From assembly GCA_933822405.4 (NCBI GenBank), contig CAKOGP040001446.1, positions 106,120-170,119 on the forward strand: a DNA stretch of 64,000 bases, read 5' to 3'. The notes beneath the pieces are model-generated. The model was given only the letters and a program-made list of their open reading frames with translations, was not told where the DNA came from and did no database searches. The stretch is from Cylindrotheca closterium (taxonomy: Eukaryota > Bacillariophyta > Bacillariophyceae > Bacillariales > Bacillariaceae). Below, piece after piece: positions 49,556 to 59,366 of this stretch; the first letter of the stretch is position 1, and the number at the start of each line of letters is the position of its first letter. The translations under genes and the position numbers were made by a program.

Positions 49556-49780
49556 TTACATGCTAGGTCTTCGCTTTGGTTTTCTTGGAGGAGACAATTT
49601 CATGATTCCACCTTCTAGCTCAAAACGCTCAGCAGAATTGCGTCTCTGTGGAGTAGAGGCAATTGCTGGCAGCGATCGACAACGTTGGGCAGCGTCGAGT
49701 GAAGCATCGTCTCTGATGATCATGACGTTATCTACCAGGTTTTCCTGTAGTAGGGTATTCATAAAAGATTGAAGCGTCAT
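49556..49780 (-). CDS. Small RDDAS-motif protein, locus B (74 aa, identical to A)
   Basis: The encoded 74 residues are identical to those of locus A, and I saw no nucleotide difference over the coding stretch, whereas the flanks of the 2-kb unit differ by many indels. Recent homogenisation or strong constraint on this part is likely. The domain outline is the same: LQSFM helix, IIRDDAS turn, basic Ser/Pro tail. Confidence 0.55.
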   Translation of the reverse strand: MTLQSFMNTLLQENLVDNVMIIRDDASLDAAQRCRSLPAIASTPQRRNSAERFELEGGIMKLSPPRKPKRRPSM

Positions 49781-50335
49781 TGCAGTGGAATGTTTTTTTT
49801 GTGAGATTGTGAGTTGGATGATTTTTGCAACGTTCTGCAGTTCTCAGTTCCCGTCACAGCACAGCACAGCTTCAACCCCAATTTATCATAGATGATTGAT
49901 TCATTCTCCTTCTTCATAATATATAGCAGATAGATTTATGAGAGTTCTGTTTGTGACATGTTCCTGGGATGTTCTGCACAATAACATTTATCCTTGTGGA
50001 AGCCGAATGAATAGCAACGAATTGCATGAAATAGCCGACCCAAATTAGAATTTGTGACTTCTGACAAGAGCAAAAAGATGGCGAGCAATGGCGAATCGCG
50101 GTCTTTCCTCTCCCAGATCGGCTTTTTAATCATGTGAAGTGTGATGTCGGAGAACGAATGAAACCGGTTGGCGCCTCCAAAGTGCACAAGCACAAAGAGA
50201 AGACTGAACTCTACGTACAGTAAGCATTCTCGAAAATTGCCTGGTACCAGGTACTCGGTGATAGTAGTGGAGTGGAGCGTTGATCGTTGGGTAGCCAGCA
50301 GACCCCAGCAGCAGGCCACCACTCCAAGCCTCCTT

Positions 50336-50964
50336 GTGGAAATATAAAATAGATCATCAACAATACTCTAGTAAACTATTGACCACTAAAGCATGTTGTA
50401 GCACCTATATCAACATTGTGGCCGTATCGCTGCGACATGTACAGTAGTTCTCTGGAGAAGCCTGTTCTATTTGTGATTGAGACAAAATCCAAAGCACTTG
50501 CATACATCGTACCAGGTATCATATCGTCCTTTCATTGGGCCGAAATGCACGGTGACTATTGTTCCAAGGTCTCAAGGAACATGTCGAACGTTTCTGATAC
50601 TTTTATTCATCACATCACTTTTGCTCTGATTGTTTTCTAATATGCAGCCAATCAGAAGTGTCAAGACGGAATACCAAGACCGATCAACGGGCGGCTGAAC
50701 TTCAAACAAGTCGCATTCTATTTTTTGAATATGGCAACACTGACGGCTGATACTCACATACGATACGGTATTGGTACCAGGTACCTTTTAGGGAGAAAAC
50801 AAAAAGTTACTGCTACAGTATGAAATATGGTTTCCATTCGATTTTCTACTAGGTTTTTGTTGTTCTACGCTATATTTTTTAATACAAACCTAATCTAAAA
50901 AGTTGCAAACTGACTGACGATTTGTTTCGAAGTTCCTCCGATCCCACGATTGTTGTTTCTTCCG
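50336..50964. other. Intergenic, nothing recognised
   Basis: Low-complexity, AT-rich sequence with scattered short palindromes such as GGTACCAGGTACC near 50765. No gene with supporting features. Confidence 0.35.
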
Positions 50965-51170
50965 GTTTTTCGGTTGAGCAGGACATTCTAATCGTACGAG
51001 ACGATGCATTGCAAGACTCGTCACAAAGATCGCGGTCGCTGCCAGAGCTTGTTTGCAACCACCACCAAACAGTGTCCCTAGACCGGTTCGAATCTGAACA
51101 TTATGAAAAGACAAGTGGTGGTCCAAAGATTCCAGAACGAAGGCCCAGCCTGGTGAAGCTGAACCTCTAA
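50965..51170 (+). pseudogene. Small RDDAS-motif gene, locus C, start deleted
   Basis: Reads EQDILIVRDDALQDSSQRSRSLP, then a His-containing linker, SLDRFESEHYEKT and PERRPSLVKL before a stop at 51170. It is close to locus D, including upstream (TTCCTCCGATCCC) and downstream flanks. Compared with D, about 105-110 bp are missing just before the Val-Glu codons, removing the start codon and the whole LQxFM helix, so normal translation is impossible. The body remains open, which suggests a recent loss. Confidence 0.6.
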
Positions 51171-51689
51171 AATTAGGCATGCAGGGAACATCGAGCTGCG
51201 CGGTGAGGCCGTTCTTCTTTGTGACAAGTTTTGAATAATGCAATCCTTAGGATTGGTCAAATAGAAAGATACAGTAGCATACAATGCACTATAACATCCG
51301 ACATTTTTCCCTTTTAATATCAAATCTTCTACTTGTAGCAACATGTTAATAATGTGTTGATAGATATGCGCCAAATCTGGAATGTAATACAGGATAATAC
51401 CGGTACGAGTACCGGTAAACTAGCGGGAAGATAAAACTCGGAAAGCTTACAGCTGATAGGATGCTCACGTTCCTTTTCCGGAGAAAACAAAAAGTTACGA
51501 TGGTTTCCATTTCGCACTACTGGAACACCCGCAACTCTGAACGGCTCGCGCACCTGCCAGTCACAGCCGGCCAGCACCAAGTTCTCAACAAAAAGGGGGA
51601 GCACGATTTTAAGGGGTAATACTTCTTCCTCGTAAAATAGAAGTGTTAGAATGGTCGAAAGCGCGTTAAATTGAAAAGCCCGTAAAACC

Positions 51690-51830
51690 TTAAAGTGACG
51701 TCCCGAATCCTTAAAATGACTTCCCATTTGTTAAATGTTACTTCCAATTGTTATTTCCATATTTAAAGTGACTTCCAATTGTTATTTCCAGACTTAAAGT
51801 GACTTCCAATTGTTATTTCCAGACTTAATG
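51690..51830 (+). repeat. 31-bp-period direct repeats on the 5' side of the Harbinger-type gene
   Basis: TTAAAGTGACTTCCAATTG units start at 51763 and 51794, with a degenerate unit (TTAATGTCACTTC) at 51825 and further degenerate ones at 51690, 51711 and 51731. The spacing of the clear units is 31 bp. The last unit contains an ATG in frame with the transposase. Confidence 0.8.
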
Positions 51831-51938
51831 TCACTTCGCTATTTCACGACTCAATTCCCAGTTTCAAATCGAATTATCTTGCAATCTTTCACCTTCGGCA
51901 TTCTTGTCATCTTTGGGCACAATATCCCAACTTCAAGA

Positions 51939-53029
51939 ATGGCAGAGGTGTTGGAGGACCCCCAGCCAAGAAACAATGATGACAATGCTGGTGTAGACGA
52001 ATTGGACGAGGCACCAGTCAATCATGTGGTCACACCAGAGAGGATCCAGTATCTTGGATTGAAACTGGTGGGCTACAAACGCAAACGTTTACAGAAGTCA
52101 ACGGCACGGGTGAACTTTGAGCGTTTCAAGGGATTTTTTGGTTTATCTCCTGTAACTGCTGCCGAGATTTACCACGACATGCAAACAACGGATATTGAAG
52201 AAGCCAAAGTAGAGGGCAGTCGAATTGATTTGAGGAATCTCTTGATTGCACTTCATTACTTGTTGAAGTATCCAACAGAAAGGTACGTACGTGGTGGCAA
52301 TAGCTTTTTGCAGCGCCCCGTGTTACTGATTGAACTTATTGTCTCGTCACTAGGGACATGGAAGCTCGATTTGGCTTCAGCATGTACTGGTCAAGAAATT
52401 TGGCTTGGGAGTCGATCGAGAGACTTCGAGCCTTGAAACACGAGAAGATCAAGTGGGAGGAGGACTTGTGCACAGATGATATCTGGGTCCTGACGGTAGA
52501 CGGCATTCACTGCTGGATACAGGAGCCAAAACATCCTGTCTGGAGTCAAAACAGGCGCTACTACAGCCACAAATATCACAAAGCTGGGTTGATGTATGAG
52601 CTTGGGATATGCCTGAGCACAGGTCGTTTGTTGTGGATGCGAGGACCCTACCCTGCAGGGACGTCTGACATTACGGTAGCCCGAACAGGAGGACTTGTCG
52701 AGGAACTCCGTCGTCGTGGACAAAAAGCAATTGGAGATCGAGGTTACAATGGGGAACAAAAACAAATTAGCACACCGAATGCTCATGACAACAAGGGGGT
52801 GTCGCTATTCAAAAGACGAGCTCTCATGCGTCAAGAGAATTTCAATGGAATGATCAAGCGATTCAATGTGACGAGTCATTGCTTTCGTCACAGTGAAGAA
52901 CGCTTTGAGCTTGCGTTTGAAGCTGTTTGCGTTATTTGTCAATACAAAGTGGAGAACGAAACCCCACTCTACGACGTCTTGATTCAACAAGTGAAAGACC
53001 AATTTGAAACGAATTCTGTCACTAGCTAA
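51939..53029 (+). CDS. PIF/Harbinger-type DDE transposase (DDE_Tnp_4, HARBI1-like)
   Basis: Exons 51939-52282 and 52354-53029 (71-bp GTACGT...TAG intron, split Arg codon) give 339 aa. The N-terminus (MAEVLEDP) is acidic. A helical region with RFKGFFGLSPVTAAEIYHDM and LLIALHYLLKYPTERDMEARFG is the helix-turn-helix-like part that precedes the catalytic fold. Catalytic residues sit in LTVDGIHCWIQEP (first Asp), GTSDITVARTGGL (second Asp) and RALMRQENFNGMIKRF (Glu). The fold ends with RFELAFEAVCVICQY. All three acidic residues and the order of blocks fit the diatom IS5/Harbinger relatives. In-frame ATG 51828 could add 37 residues. Harbinger elements usually need a second Myb-like protein, which is not seen nearby. 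Confidence 0.82.
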
Positions 53030-53075
53030 TAAGTCAACTAACTATTTTAAAAGTATTATATTAAATAATACCACG

Positions 53076-53189
53076 AATCGAGTGCTAAAGTATTACCGAA
53101 ATTCTATTGCTCCTCTAATGTGACTCATCTGCAATCGAGTGCTAAAGTATTACCGAAATTCTATTGCTCCTCTAATGTGACTCATCTGC
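53076..53189 (+). repeat. 57-bp tandem repeat, two copies
   Basis: Two identical adjacent units beginning AATCGAGTGCTAAAGTATTA, 46 bp after the transposase stop. Confidence 0.95.
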
Positions 53190-53324
53190 TAGAAGCTCCG
53201 TTTATGCTCAAACAATCATCAACTTGAAACTATTAAAATAGGATTTGAGTTTATTTTTTGTTCGGGAGAGTTTTTTTATTTAAAATGTAGCATTTTCAGC
53301 CTCAGCCGATTAAAAGGAGTGTCG

Positions 53325-53433
53325 CCTTAAAGTGATGTCCAATTGTGACGTCGCGCCTTAAAGTGATGTCCAATTGTGACGTCGCGCCTTAAAGTGATGT
53401 CCTATTGTGACGTCGCTCACTAAAGTGATGTCG
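53325..53433 (+). repeat. 31-bp direct repeats on the 3' side of the Harbinger-type gene
   Basis: Units CCTTAAAGTGATGTCCAATT begin at 53325, 53356 and 53387, with a degenerate fourth at about 53418. They run in the same orientation and with the same period as the 5' array, and each contains GTGACGTC. Confidence 0.85.
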
Positions 53434-53835
53434 ATAATTGTTAAAGTGTGTCGCCGAACACAAAAGTTTCTCCGATTTTTATTTGTGAAAAAGGATTTGT
53501 CGTGTTTGATAAAATACGTTACCGCGTGAAGAGTGATATTCTCCCATCAAATAAAAGGGGGATTGCGGATGACGGGAGAACGCGGGCAAGTTGGTGCTGA
53601 GATGGCTGGCGCGCGAGCTCACAACAGTTGCGGGTGTTCCTGTATGAAAATAATTCATTAGTGATAATTTAGTGGTAGTAAACCCAAGGATAGATTCCTT
53701 TGAAGAACTCAAACTGGCGATTTGCGGGAACACAATTCCTCCGATCCCGCAATTTGTGTTCTTCCGGTTTTCTAGATGCTCACAAAAGTTGAAACTAAAA
53801 AACTGGAATACGGATCACCATCAAACACCAGGATA

Positions 53836-54090
53836 ATGAGTCTTCAAACATTCATGGCAAACCTGTTACAAGAGAACTCGGTTGAGGACATTCTGATCGT
53901 ACGGGACGATGCATCGCAAGACTCATCACAAAGATCGCGGTCGCTGCCAGCAGAGCTTGTTTGCAACCACCACCACCAGCACCACCAAACAGTATCCTTA
54001 GATCGGTTCGAATCTGAACATTATGAAAAGACAAGGGGTCCTCCAAAGATTCCAGAACGAAGGCCCAGTCTGGTGAAACTGAGCTTCTGA
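53836..54090 (+). CDS. Small RDDAS-motif protein, locus D (84 aa)
   Basis: ATG at 53836. The protein has MSLQTFMANLLQEN (amphipathic helix), ILIVRDDASQDSSQ, RSRSLPAEL, a His-rich linker (residues about 51-60), LDRFESEHYEKT and PERRPSLVKL at the end. It aligns with loci A and B through the helix, the RDDAS turn and the terminal RRPS; the His run is specific to D and weaker in C. No known domain. It lies just downstream of the Harbinger-type element and is transcribed in the same direction. Confidence 0.55.
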   Translation: MSLQTFMANLLQENSVEDILIVRDDASQDSSQRSRSLPAELVCNHHHQHHQTVSLDRFESEHYEKTRGPPKIPERRPSLVKLSF

Positions 54091-55047
54091 GTGAGCCATC
54101 CAGCGAACTTCTAGCTGCTTGGGGAGGTCGTTTCTCGTTTGTGACAAGTTTTGATTAAAAATCAATAGTACTTGGAAAAGATAGCATACAAAATACAATA
54201 AATTATAACATACAATATTTTCTCTTTTTGTAACAAACCGCATGTGCTGTCGCCTTGTTCTTGTCATCAAGAAAAACAGAGATATAGAAGTATCGTACTA
54301 TAGTCACATTATTCCTATGGTTGGAGGGGCGAAAACGGGGGGGGGGTGTGTGCATCATTTGGCTGTTTTGATGTTGATGTCGATAATGGTAACACAGAGT
54401 TGCTTCAGTCGCTCTTCATTTATTCTTATTCTGTAGCGCTACCTGGTCGTCTGTCTTCGTCGCTCGTGAAGTACCTGCTGCTTCGTCGCTTGTGAAGTAT
54501 CTGTCTTCGTCGCTCGTGGAGTACCATCTGGTACAACCAAACTATCATCACCAACAGGCACCATCGGTAGAAGGCACCGCGCGAGCAGACTTTAGTCCAG
54601 CAATGTAGTCAGTCATGATCGGACATTAGGAACTGGCTGAATGCGAAAAAAAGCAAGAGGCAAGCGAATAGTCACGATAACTTCAGGTGTTCTTTCTGAA
54701 GCCTGAAACCAATGACCAGTGCACATCTCCTACTGTTGTTGTGTATCATAGGTTGAAACACTACTCAAGTAGAAAAAGCAATCAAGTTGGGTTCATTGAC
54801 AACCACTATTCTTTGGTTCTTAGTTTCATAGATAGGAATCGTTGAAGTCAGATTTCTTGGTCATGATGGAAATGTCGGTTGTGAAACGCAAACGTCAGGT
54901 TACGTCAGTGACATATTTGTTCTACTGTAGGTTGAAGTTCGGAAATACAAGGCGAAATAGAGTCATCCTCAATCACCAAAAACTACCGAAATCAACCCAC
55001 AAATTCGAAATAGTGTCAGTCTGAGAAACAAAAACAAAGAAGTCACA
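54091..55047. other. Intergenic with a G10 run and a degenerate minisatellite
   Basis: A run of ten G lies near 54340. Around 54447-54525 the phrase CTTCGTCGCT[CT]GTG[AG]AGTA occurs three times at about 30-bp spacing. The rest shows no gene. Confidence 0.5.
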
Positions 55048-55361
55048 ATGGAGCTCCAAAAGTTCATGTCCAATCTCCTTCCGCGAGATCCTACCCAGAG
55101 AATCGTTATCGTTCGAGACGACGCCTCTTTGGAATCATCCCAATGGTCCTCCTCGAAGCTGGTGCTGTTACACCACAGTCCAAAAGAGTGTCATTCGGCA
55201 CTAAGATTCCGGTCTCAAAATTGCATGAAACAGATGCATCCCCCGAAAATGCCAACGCGAAATTCAATTCTGTGATAAAAGTTCAACCATCGCGTCGTCT
55301 CTCTTCCATGGCGATACCAACGCCCCAAAGAACCGTCAATTTTGTGCCTCTCAACGACTAG
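55048..55361 (+). pseudogene. Small RDDAS-motif gene, locus E, frameshifted
   Basis: ATG at 55048 opens MELQKFMSNLL and IVIVRDDASLESSQ, clearly the family N-terminus. After about 55140 the first frame turns into an unlikely Cys/His-rich tail ending at 55275, while the next frame carries family-like basic Ser/Pro sequence (KRVSFGTK, RRLSSMAIPTPQRT) to a stop at 55361. A one-base-type shift near 55135-55145 would connect them. Either the gene is broken or the shift is a sequencing error. Confidence 0.5.
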
Positions 55362-55903
55362 TGGGACATACATATTTTTGCCGATCGGATTCTAAAAGAC
55401 GATTGTTCGGCTAGACAAAGAGGCTGTAACATTAGCACTACTACATTATTAAAATTCCATATCATCCTTGCGTCATATTAGGAACACATTTAGAGCCTAT
55501 TATGATAGAAGCGGTGGTCTGGACTGGTCATGCGATTCGGATATTCCCACGTTGTGCATTCTGCCCCCACAAGCAACTGATCAATGAATTCATGTCGAAT
55601 TTCCGTGGTGAATCAATTAGGCTTTTCAAGTTGATTGATTCCTCTTGATGGTTGTGATGGATTTGAAGCTGCATTGTTCTCCAGAAAACGTAACAGGCAG
55701 AGATGAAACGGAGTGTCTTGTGCCAGTATACTCGAACCAAGGGATTGAAAGCCAAAACACTTGAAATGGTCAATTTCCAGTGCGGCCCGTTGTAATCGTA
55801 CCGTGGTGGTCCACCGTATTCTTTACGGTATGTGCAATAAGGTCTTCTTCCTCTCCGTTCCTCTATTCAATTAATTCATCGTTTGACAGTGGACACCAAA
55901 CAC
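55362..55903. other. Intergenic, nothing recognised
   Basis: AT-rich spacer between locus E and the end of the DUF1769 gene. A minus-strand open stretch (55773-55528) has no support. Confidence 0.35.
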
Positions 55904-57615
55904 TTAATGACTGAGCATGCTCTCATTCCATATTTCAAACATCCATAGAGGTTCTCCGTTGTGCTCCGCCATGACTTGGAACGGTTGACCACCCAATATA
56001 CCATTCATGCCATGATGAAAGCTCCCCAAATCAATCGACGAGGTGTGGTAATCCAAAAGATGTTGCAAGAACTGAAAGGTATACGTATTACCAACTCCAG
56101 TGCAAAAGTTCTCATCCTTTGCTTGGAACTTTAGATCAAAGTCTTTTTTCCGAGCTCTGGCACGTTCCAGAGGATCTTTGATTGGGTATGCCTTGCCAGT
56201 CAAGGATTCCTGCGGGACAGTTGGTTCCTCTCGGTCGAACACTCCCAAAAGATCCGTCGGCTCTTGCGCGCTTACCGTCACTGTTCGGGGGGCACTGCCG
56301 AGAGGGGACAGGGCATACGGTTGGTCGCCATCCAATTTCGTCTGGAGCTGGGGTGCAAAAAAGTGAACTGCAATGGTAGGTGGTAGTAAAATGACAAAAG
56401 TGAAAACGTTTAGAAAAATGCTGACGTGATGTCCGTACAAGTTCAAGTCAATCACATCACACAAAAATACATACCAACTTTGAGAATGGTCCAAAGCATC
56501 CACTTGGAAGGAACTTTTCCTAGTTTTCGTTGCATTCTCAAGCCCGTGACCAGATTGGACCATTGGACACTCTGGCGAAATTTTCCTCGCACCGTCACTT
56601 GGAATCGAAGAATGGGATTCGCGTCAAAGTAACCTTTCGAGGAGTTGGCCGATGGCATCATTTGAGGAGCATCTCGGAGGCGAATCAATAGGGATCCTCG
56701 AAAGAGCCTGGATTGAAAGTCAATTACCAATGATTCTCCAATAGCTTCTGTACCATCATTAATGGGAAGAATCCAACAGCCTTGATCCATCATCGCTTTC
56801 GTTCGATCCTCCTGGTTGTCTTGTATCGTCCCACTTCCTGATACCAATTTCCACCACGGTTGACTCGATTGGGGCGTCCACAGATACGACTTGTCATTGT
56901 CCAATCGAATCCCCAGAATTTCCGTTCCACTATTGGGTGCAACGCGAAACAAGAGGGGGGCTTGGGGCCACAATTGGGAGTCGTTTGGTGGCAATGGATA
57001 GACCGGTACATCTCGGGCGACACGACGATTGTTATTATCATCACGACTACTCTGCTGGTCAATGTTTGTTGGTTGCATAGTTTCTGAGCATAGCTCCGAG
57101 ACGGGGTGTATCATTGCCATTCTGGAAGACTCATTATAAATGCATTCGATAGATTCTTTGATTGGTTGTTCGTTCCTGCATGCGGCATCAAGGTTGTTAG
57201 TAATGGTTGCATCTTCGGTGATTTGCGGTAGTGGAGTGTTACCAAAACAGAACAAGGAGTTGAGAGAATTGACAACACTGTTTGGTTCGGCTTGTGTATT
57301 CTGATGCTCGTTGTTCTCGTCGCTTGGAACCCTTCCAGACGAAGACGGCTCCATTCTAACTTCCGAGACATCTTGTACCAGCGTAGCATCTTGACGCTCG
57401 TCCTCCATTTCTGGATCATGATGGTGCTTCGGACAAGAGAGGCTGCCAATATCGACAGGATCCGGAAAACCAGTCGAAACATCCGACGAAATGTCAGTCA
57501 TGAGAGACCTCATGCTTTCGTCCTTCTTTATTCCTCTGGATCGCTTCTTGTGCAGTCTGCTCAAGACGCCGCCATTTTTGCGGGTATCGCTCGTTCGAGA
57601 ACGAAACAGCTTCAT
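55904..57615 (-). CDS. DUF1769 (Duc1-like) family protein
   Basis: Exons 57615-56475 and 56367-55904 (107-bp GTATGT...CAG intron) give 534 aa. The first 190 residues are basic then polar and look disordered. The DUF1769-like part begins near LLFRVAPNSGTEILGIRLDN, continues with LVIDFQSRLFRGSLLIRLRDAP, FQVTVRGKFRQSVQWSNLVTGL and, across the intron, FFAPQLQTKLDGDQPYALSPL. It ends with FQFLQHLLDYHTSSIDLGSF and EPLWMFEIWNE. Fungal Duc1 binds phosphoinositide at the plasma membrane; the family is otherwise little studied, so a lipid- or membrane-linked role here is only inferred. The exon join restores the expected run from WTILK into the PYALSP block. No signal peptide. Confidence 0.7.
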
Positions 57616-58289
57616 CTTCTTTGGACAATGGAATATACCGTATGTATGCGACGACCACAGAACAATAAACTCGCTCGCTGCCTTCTCCTCTTTCTTCTTC
57701 AGCAGGCTAAACGATAACTGTAACCGGCCGGATTGCCTTGTTGTTGTTATAGTAGCTGCTTGTCTTCTAGGTAGGTTTCAATTGGAATGAAAAATTCGAG
57801 TAGACAGGTTGGCGTCGACAAGGATGAGAAATGGGAGAGGTCCGCAGAAGTCTCGCGGTGACGTTGGTTGCCTCTCGAGTCAAGAGCAGAAGTTTTGTAC
57901 TATGGTACTGTGCTGCAGTCAACACGAATGAATGATGAAGGATGCGGATTCAATGCCGGGGATGTTTTTCTCACTCCGACCTCGCGTGCGTCGGCTCAAG
58001 GACGGTTGAATGCGGGCTTGGAAATAGGAAGCACGTGCGTGTCTCCGTTGCGTCGGTCCGTTGGAAGTGGATCATAACAGAATCTGGAATACGGAATGAA
58101 TGAATCATCCAAAATGACATCGAGTGTGAGATTGTTTTTCAAATTTTCGGATCAGTCGGATTCCTGGCTGACAGGCAGGAGCATCCATCGTACCTGGTAC
58201 GACGTTTCAATATAATCATCTATCATCATATAATACCTACTACAATATCAAATATTCATACCTACAGTACCTCTAGTCAAACCATCATC
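57616..58289. other. Shared upstream region of two divergent genes
   Basis: The region holds the presumed promoters of the DUF1769 gene (minus) and GET1 (plus). It contains GTACCTGGTACGAC near 58190 and an AT-rich stretch just before GET1. No gene seen. Confidence 0.4.
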
Positions 58290-58916
58290 ATGGGCTATAT
58301 TCCGCATCCTCCCATTCCGCTGTCTGCCGTGAGACCAAATGATATTTTCTTACTGTTGGGATTGGGGGCCCTTTGGGAATTGATCGTCCGTTTCATCTTG
58401 TTCCGATACCGCGCCAAACCTCGCAAGTTGATTCAAAAGGAAGTCAACCTAAAGGCACTCTCATCCAAAGTAAGAGAGTACCGCAGTAAGGGACCCTCTG
58501 CCTTTGTGGAATGTTCCAAATTGGAGCGACAATTATTAGCGGAAGAAAAGGTCATGGCGGACACGACGGAGAAACGAAAGATTGCTTTGACCAAAGCCGA
58601 AAAGGGAGCCAAGAATGCCAATATAGCGGTTAGCGCGCTCATTTTCCTCTTGTGGTACAGCATTCCCATTCTCGAATTTGAGGCCCATCGCATTGCGAAA
58701 CTCGATGAGATCTTTAGCGAAGAAGAGGGACAGGCCATGGTGGAATCCGCACACAAGGCGTTCTTGTTTCCATTGAGTGTCGTGGGCATTGGACTCAAAA
58801 TTGCCAAATACGGACTGGCCAATCCTCAATCCACATCGGGAGCACTGGTGGCCTTTTGGTCCGCACAAACGGTAGTGTCCAAGATTTTTGATGCCATTGA
58901 TGCATTGAATGTATAA
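58290..58916 (+). CDS. GET1: GET1/WRB-like tail-anchored protein insertion receptor subunit
   Basis: The 208-aa, single-exon gene encodes three membrane helices (about 18-40, 110-128 and 155-175). Between the first two lies a cytosolic coiled coil, with REYRSKGPSAFVECSKLERQLL as the characteristic block of WRB/Get1 (CHD5) proteins, followed by Lys/Glu-rich helix residues. The C-terminus has VSKIFDAIDAL. Get1 with Get2/CAML forms the ER receptor that takes tail-anchored proteins from the Get3/TRC40 ATPase; the coiled coil binds Get3. Length matches the family (about 170-235 aa). The start ATG is the first in frame. Confidence 0.88.
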   Translation: MGYIPHPPIPLSAVRPNDIFLLLGLGALWELIVRFILFRYRAKPRKLIQKEVNLKALSSKVREYRSKGPSAFVECSKLERQLLAEEKVMADTTEKRKIALTKAEKGAKNANIAVSALIFLLWYSIPILEFEAHRIAKLDEIFSEEEGQAMVESAHKAFLFPLSVVGIGLKIAKYGLANPQSTSGALVAFWSAQTVVSKIFDAIDALNV

Positions 58917-59366
58917 TAATTATAGCAAAATAATGAGAGACTGAAGCAGTTGTGATGCCTTGCCTACCTACTGTAGATTCCAGTGAATTGCAGCTTCCAT
59001 GTACCACAGCTTAGACTACAGTAGAACTTGAAAGAGTGAAGATAATTCTACAGTCAAGGAAAAACATATCAAGAATTACAACCCTTTCTCAATTCGGATC
59101 AAGCTCCAGTAGTTAGCAATACGTTGTTGTAATTTTAAAAGAGACTACTAGTAGAGCAACAATGAACATGCACATATTGGGGATGTACGGTACGATTCAT
59201 GAGCGATGCAATCATTAAAAACTGAATTATACAGTAGCCTCCACCATATCCTACAGAGCGCAGCTTCAGTCAAGACAGACCAGATTAAGAGAGTTATAAC
59301 CATTTCTTTTAAAATTCGCAGATAGCTACAACAGTATCATAGGCAGATTCATTCATTCACTGTTTT
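58917..59366. other. Intergenic between convergent genes
   Basis: AT-rich DNA with several short CTACAGTAG-like palindromes. No gene, repeat array or RNA gene was recognised. Confidence 0.4.

Larger units (their letters stand above)
48772..50335. repeat. Tandem duplication of about 2 kb, copy 2
   Basis: Counterpart of 46731-48610. Shorter because of several deletions in the part corresponding to 47900-48500 of copy 1. The junction with copy 1 falls near 48770, where TTAATCAATATTGTA resumes the start of the unit. Confidence 0.8.
51690..53445 (+). mobile_element. Probable PIF/Harbinger-type DNA transposon
   Basis: A spliced, open transposase gene is bracketed by 31-bp-period repeat arrays on both sides whose units share TTAAAGTGA. 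No clear terminal inverted repeats or target-site duplication were found, so the exact ends are uncertain. The element separates the related loci C and D of the small-protein family. Confidence 0.55.
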
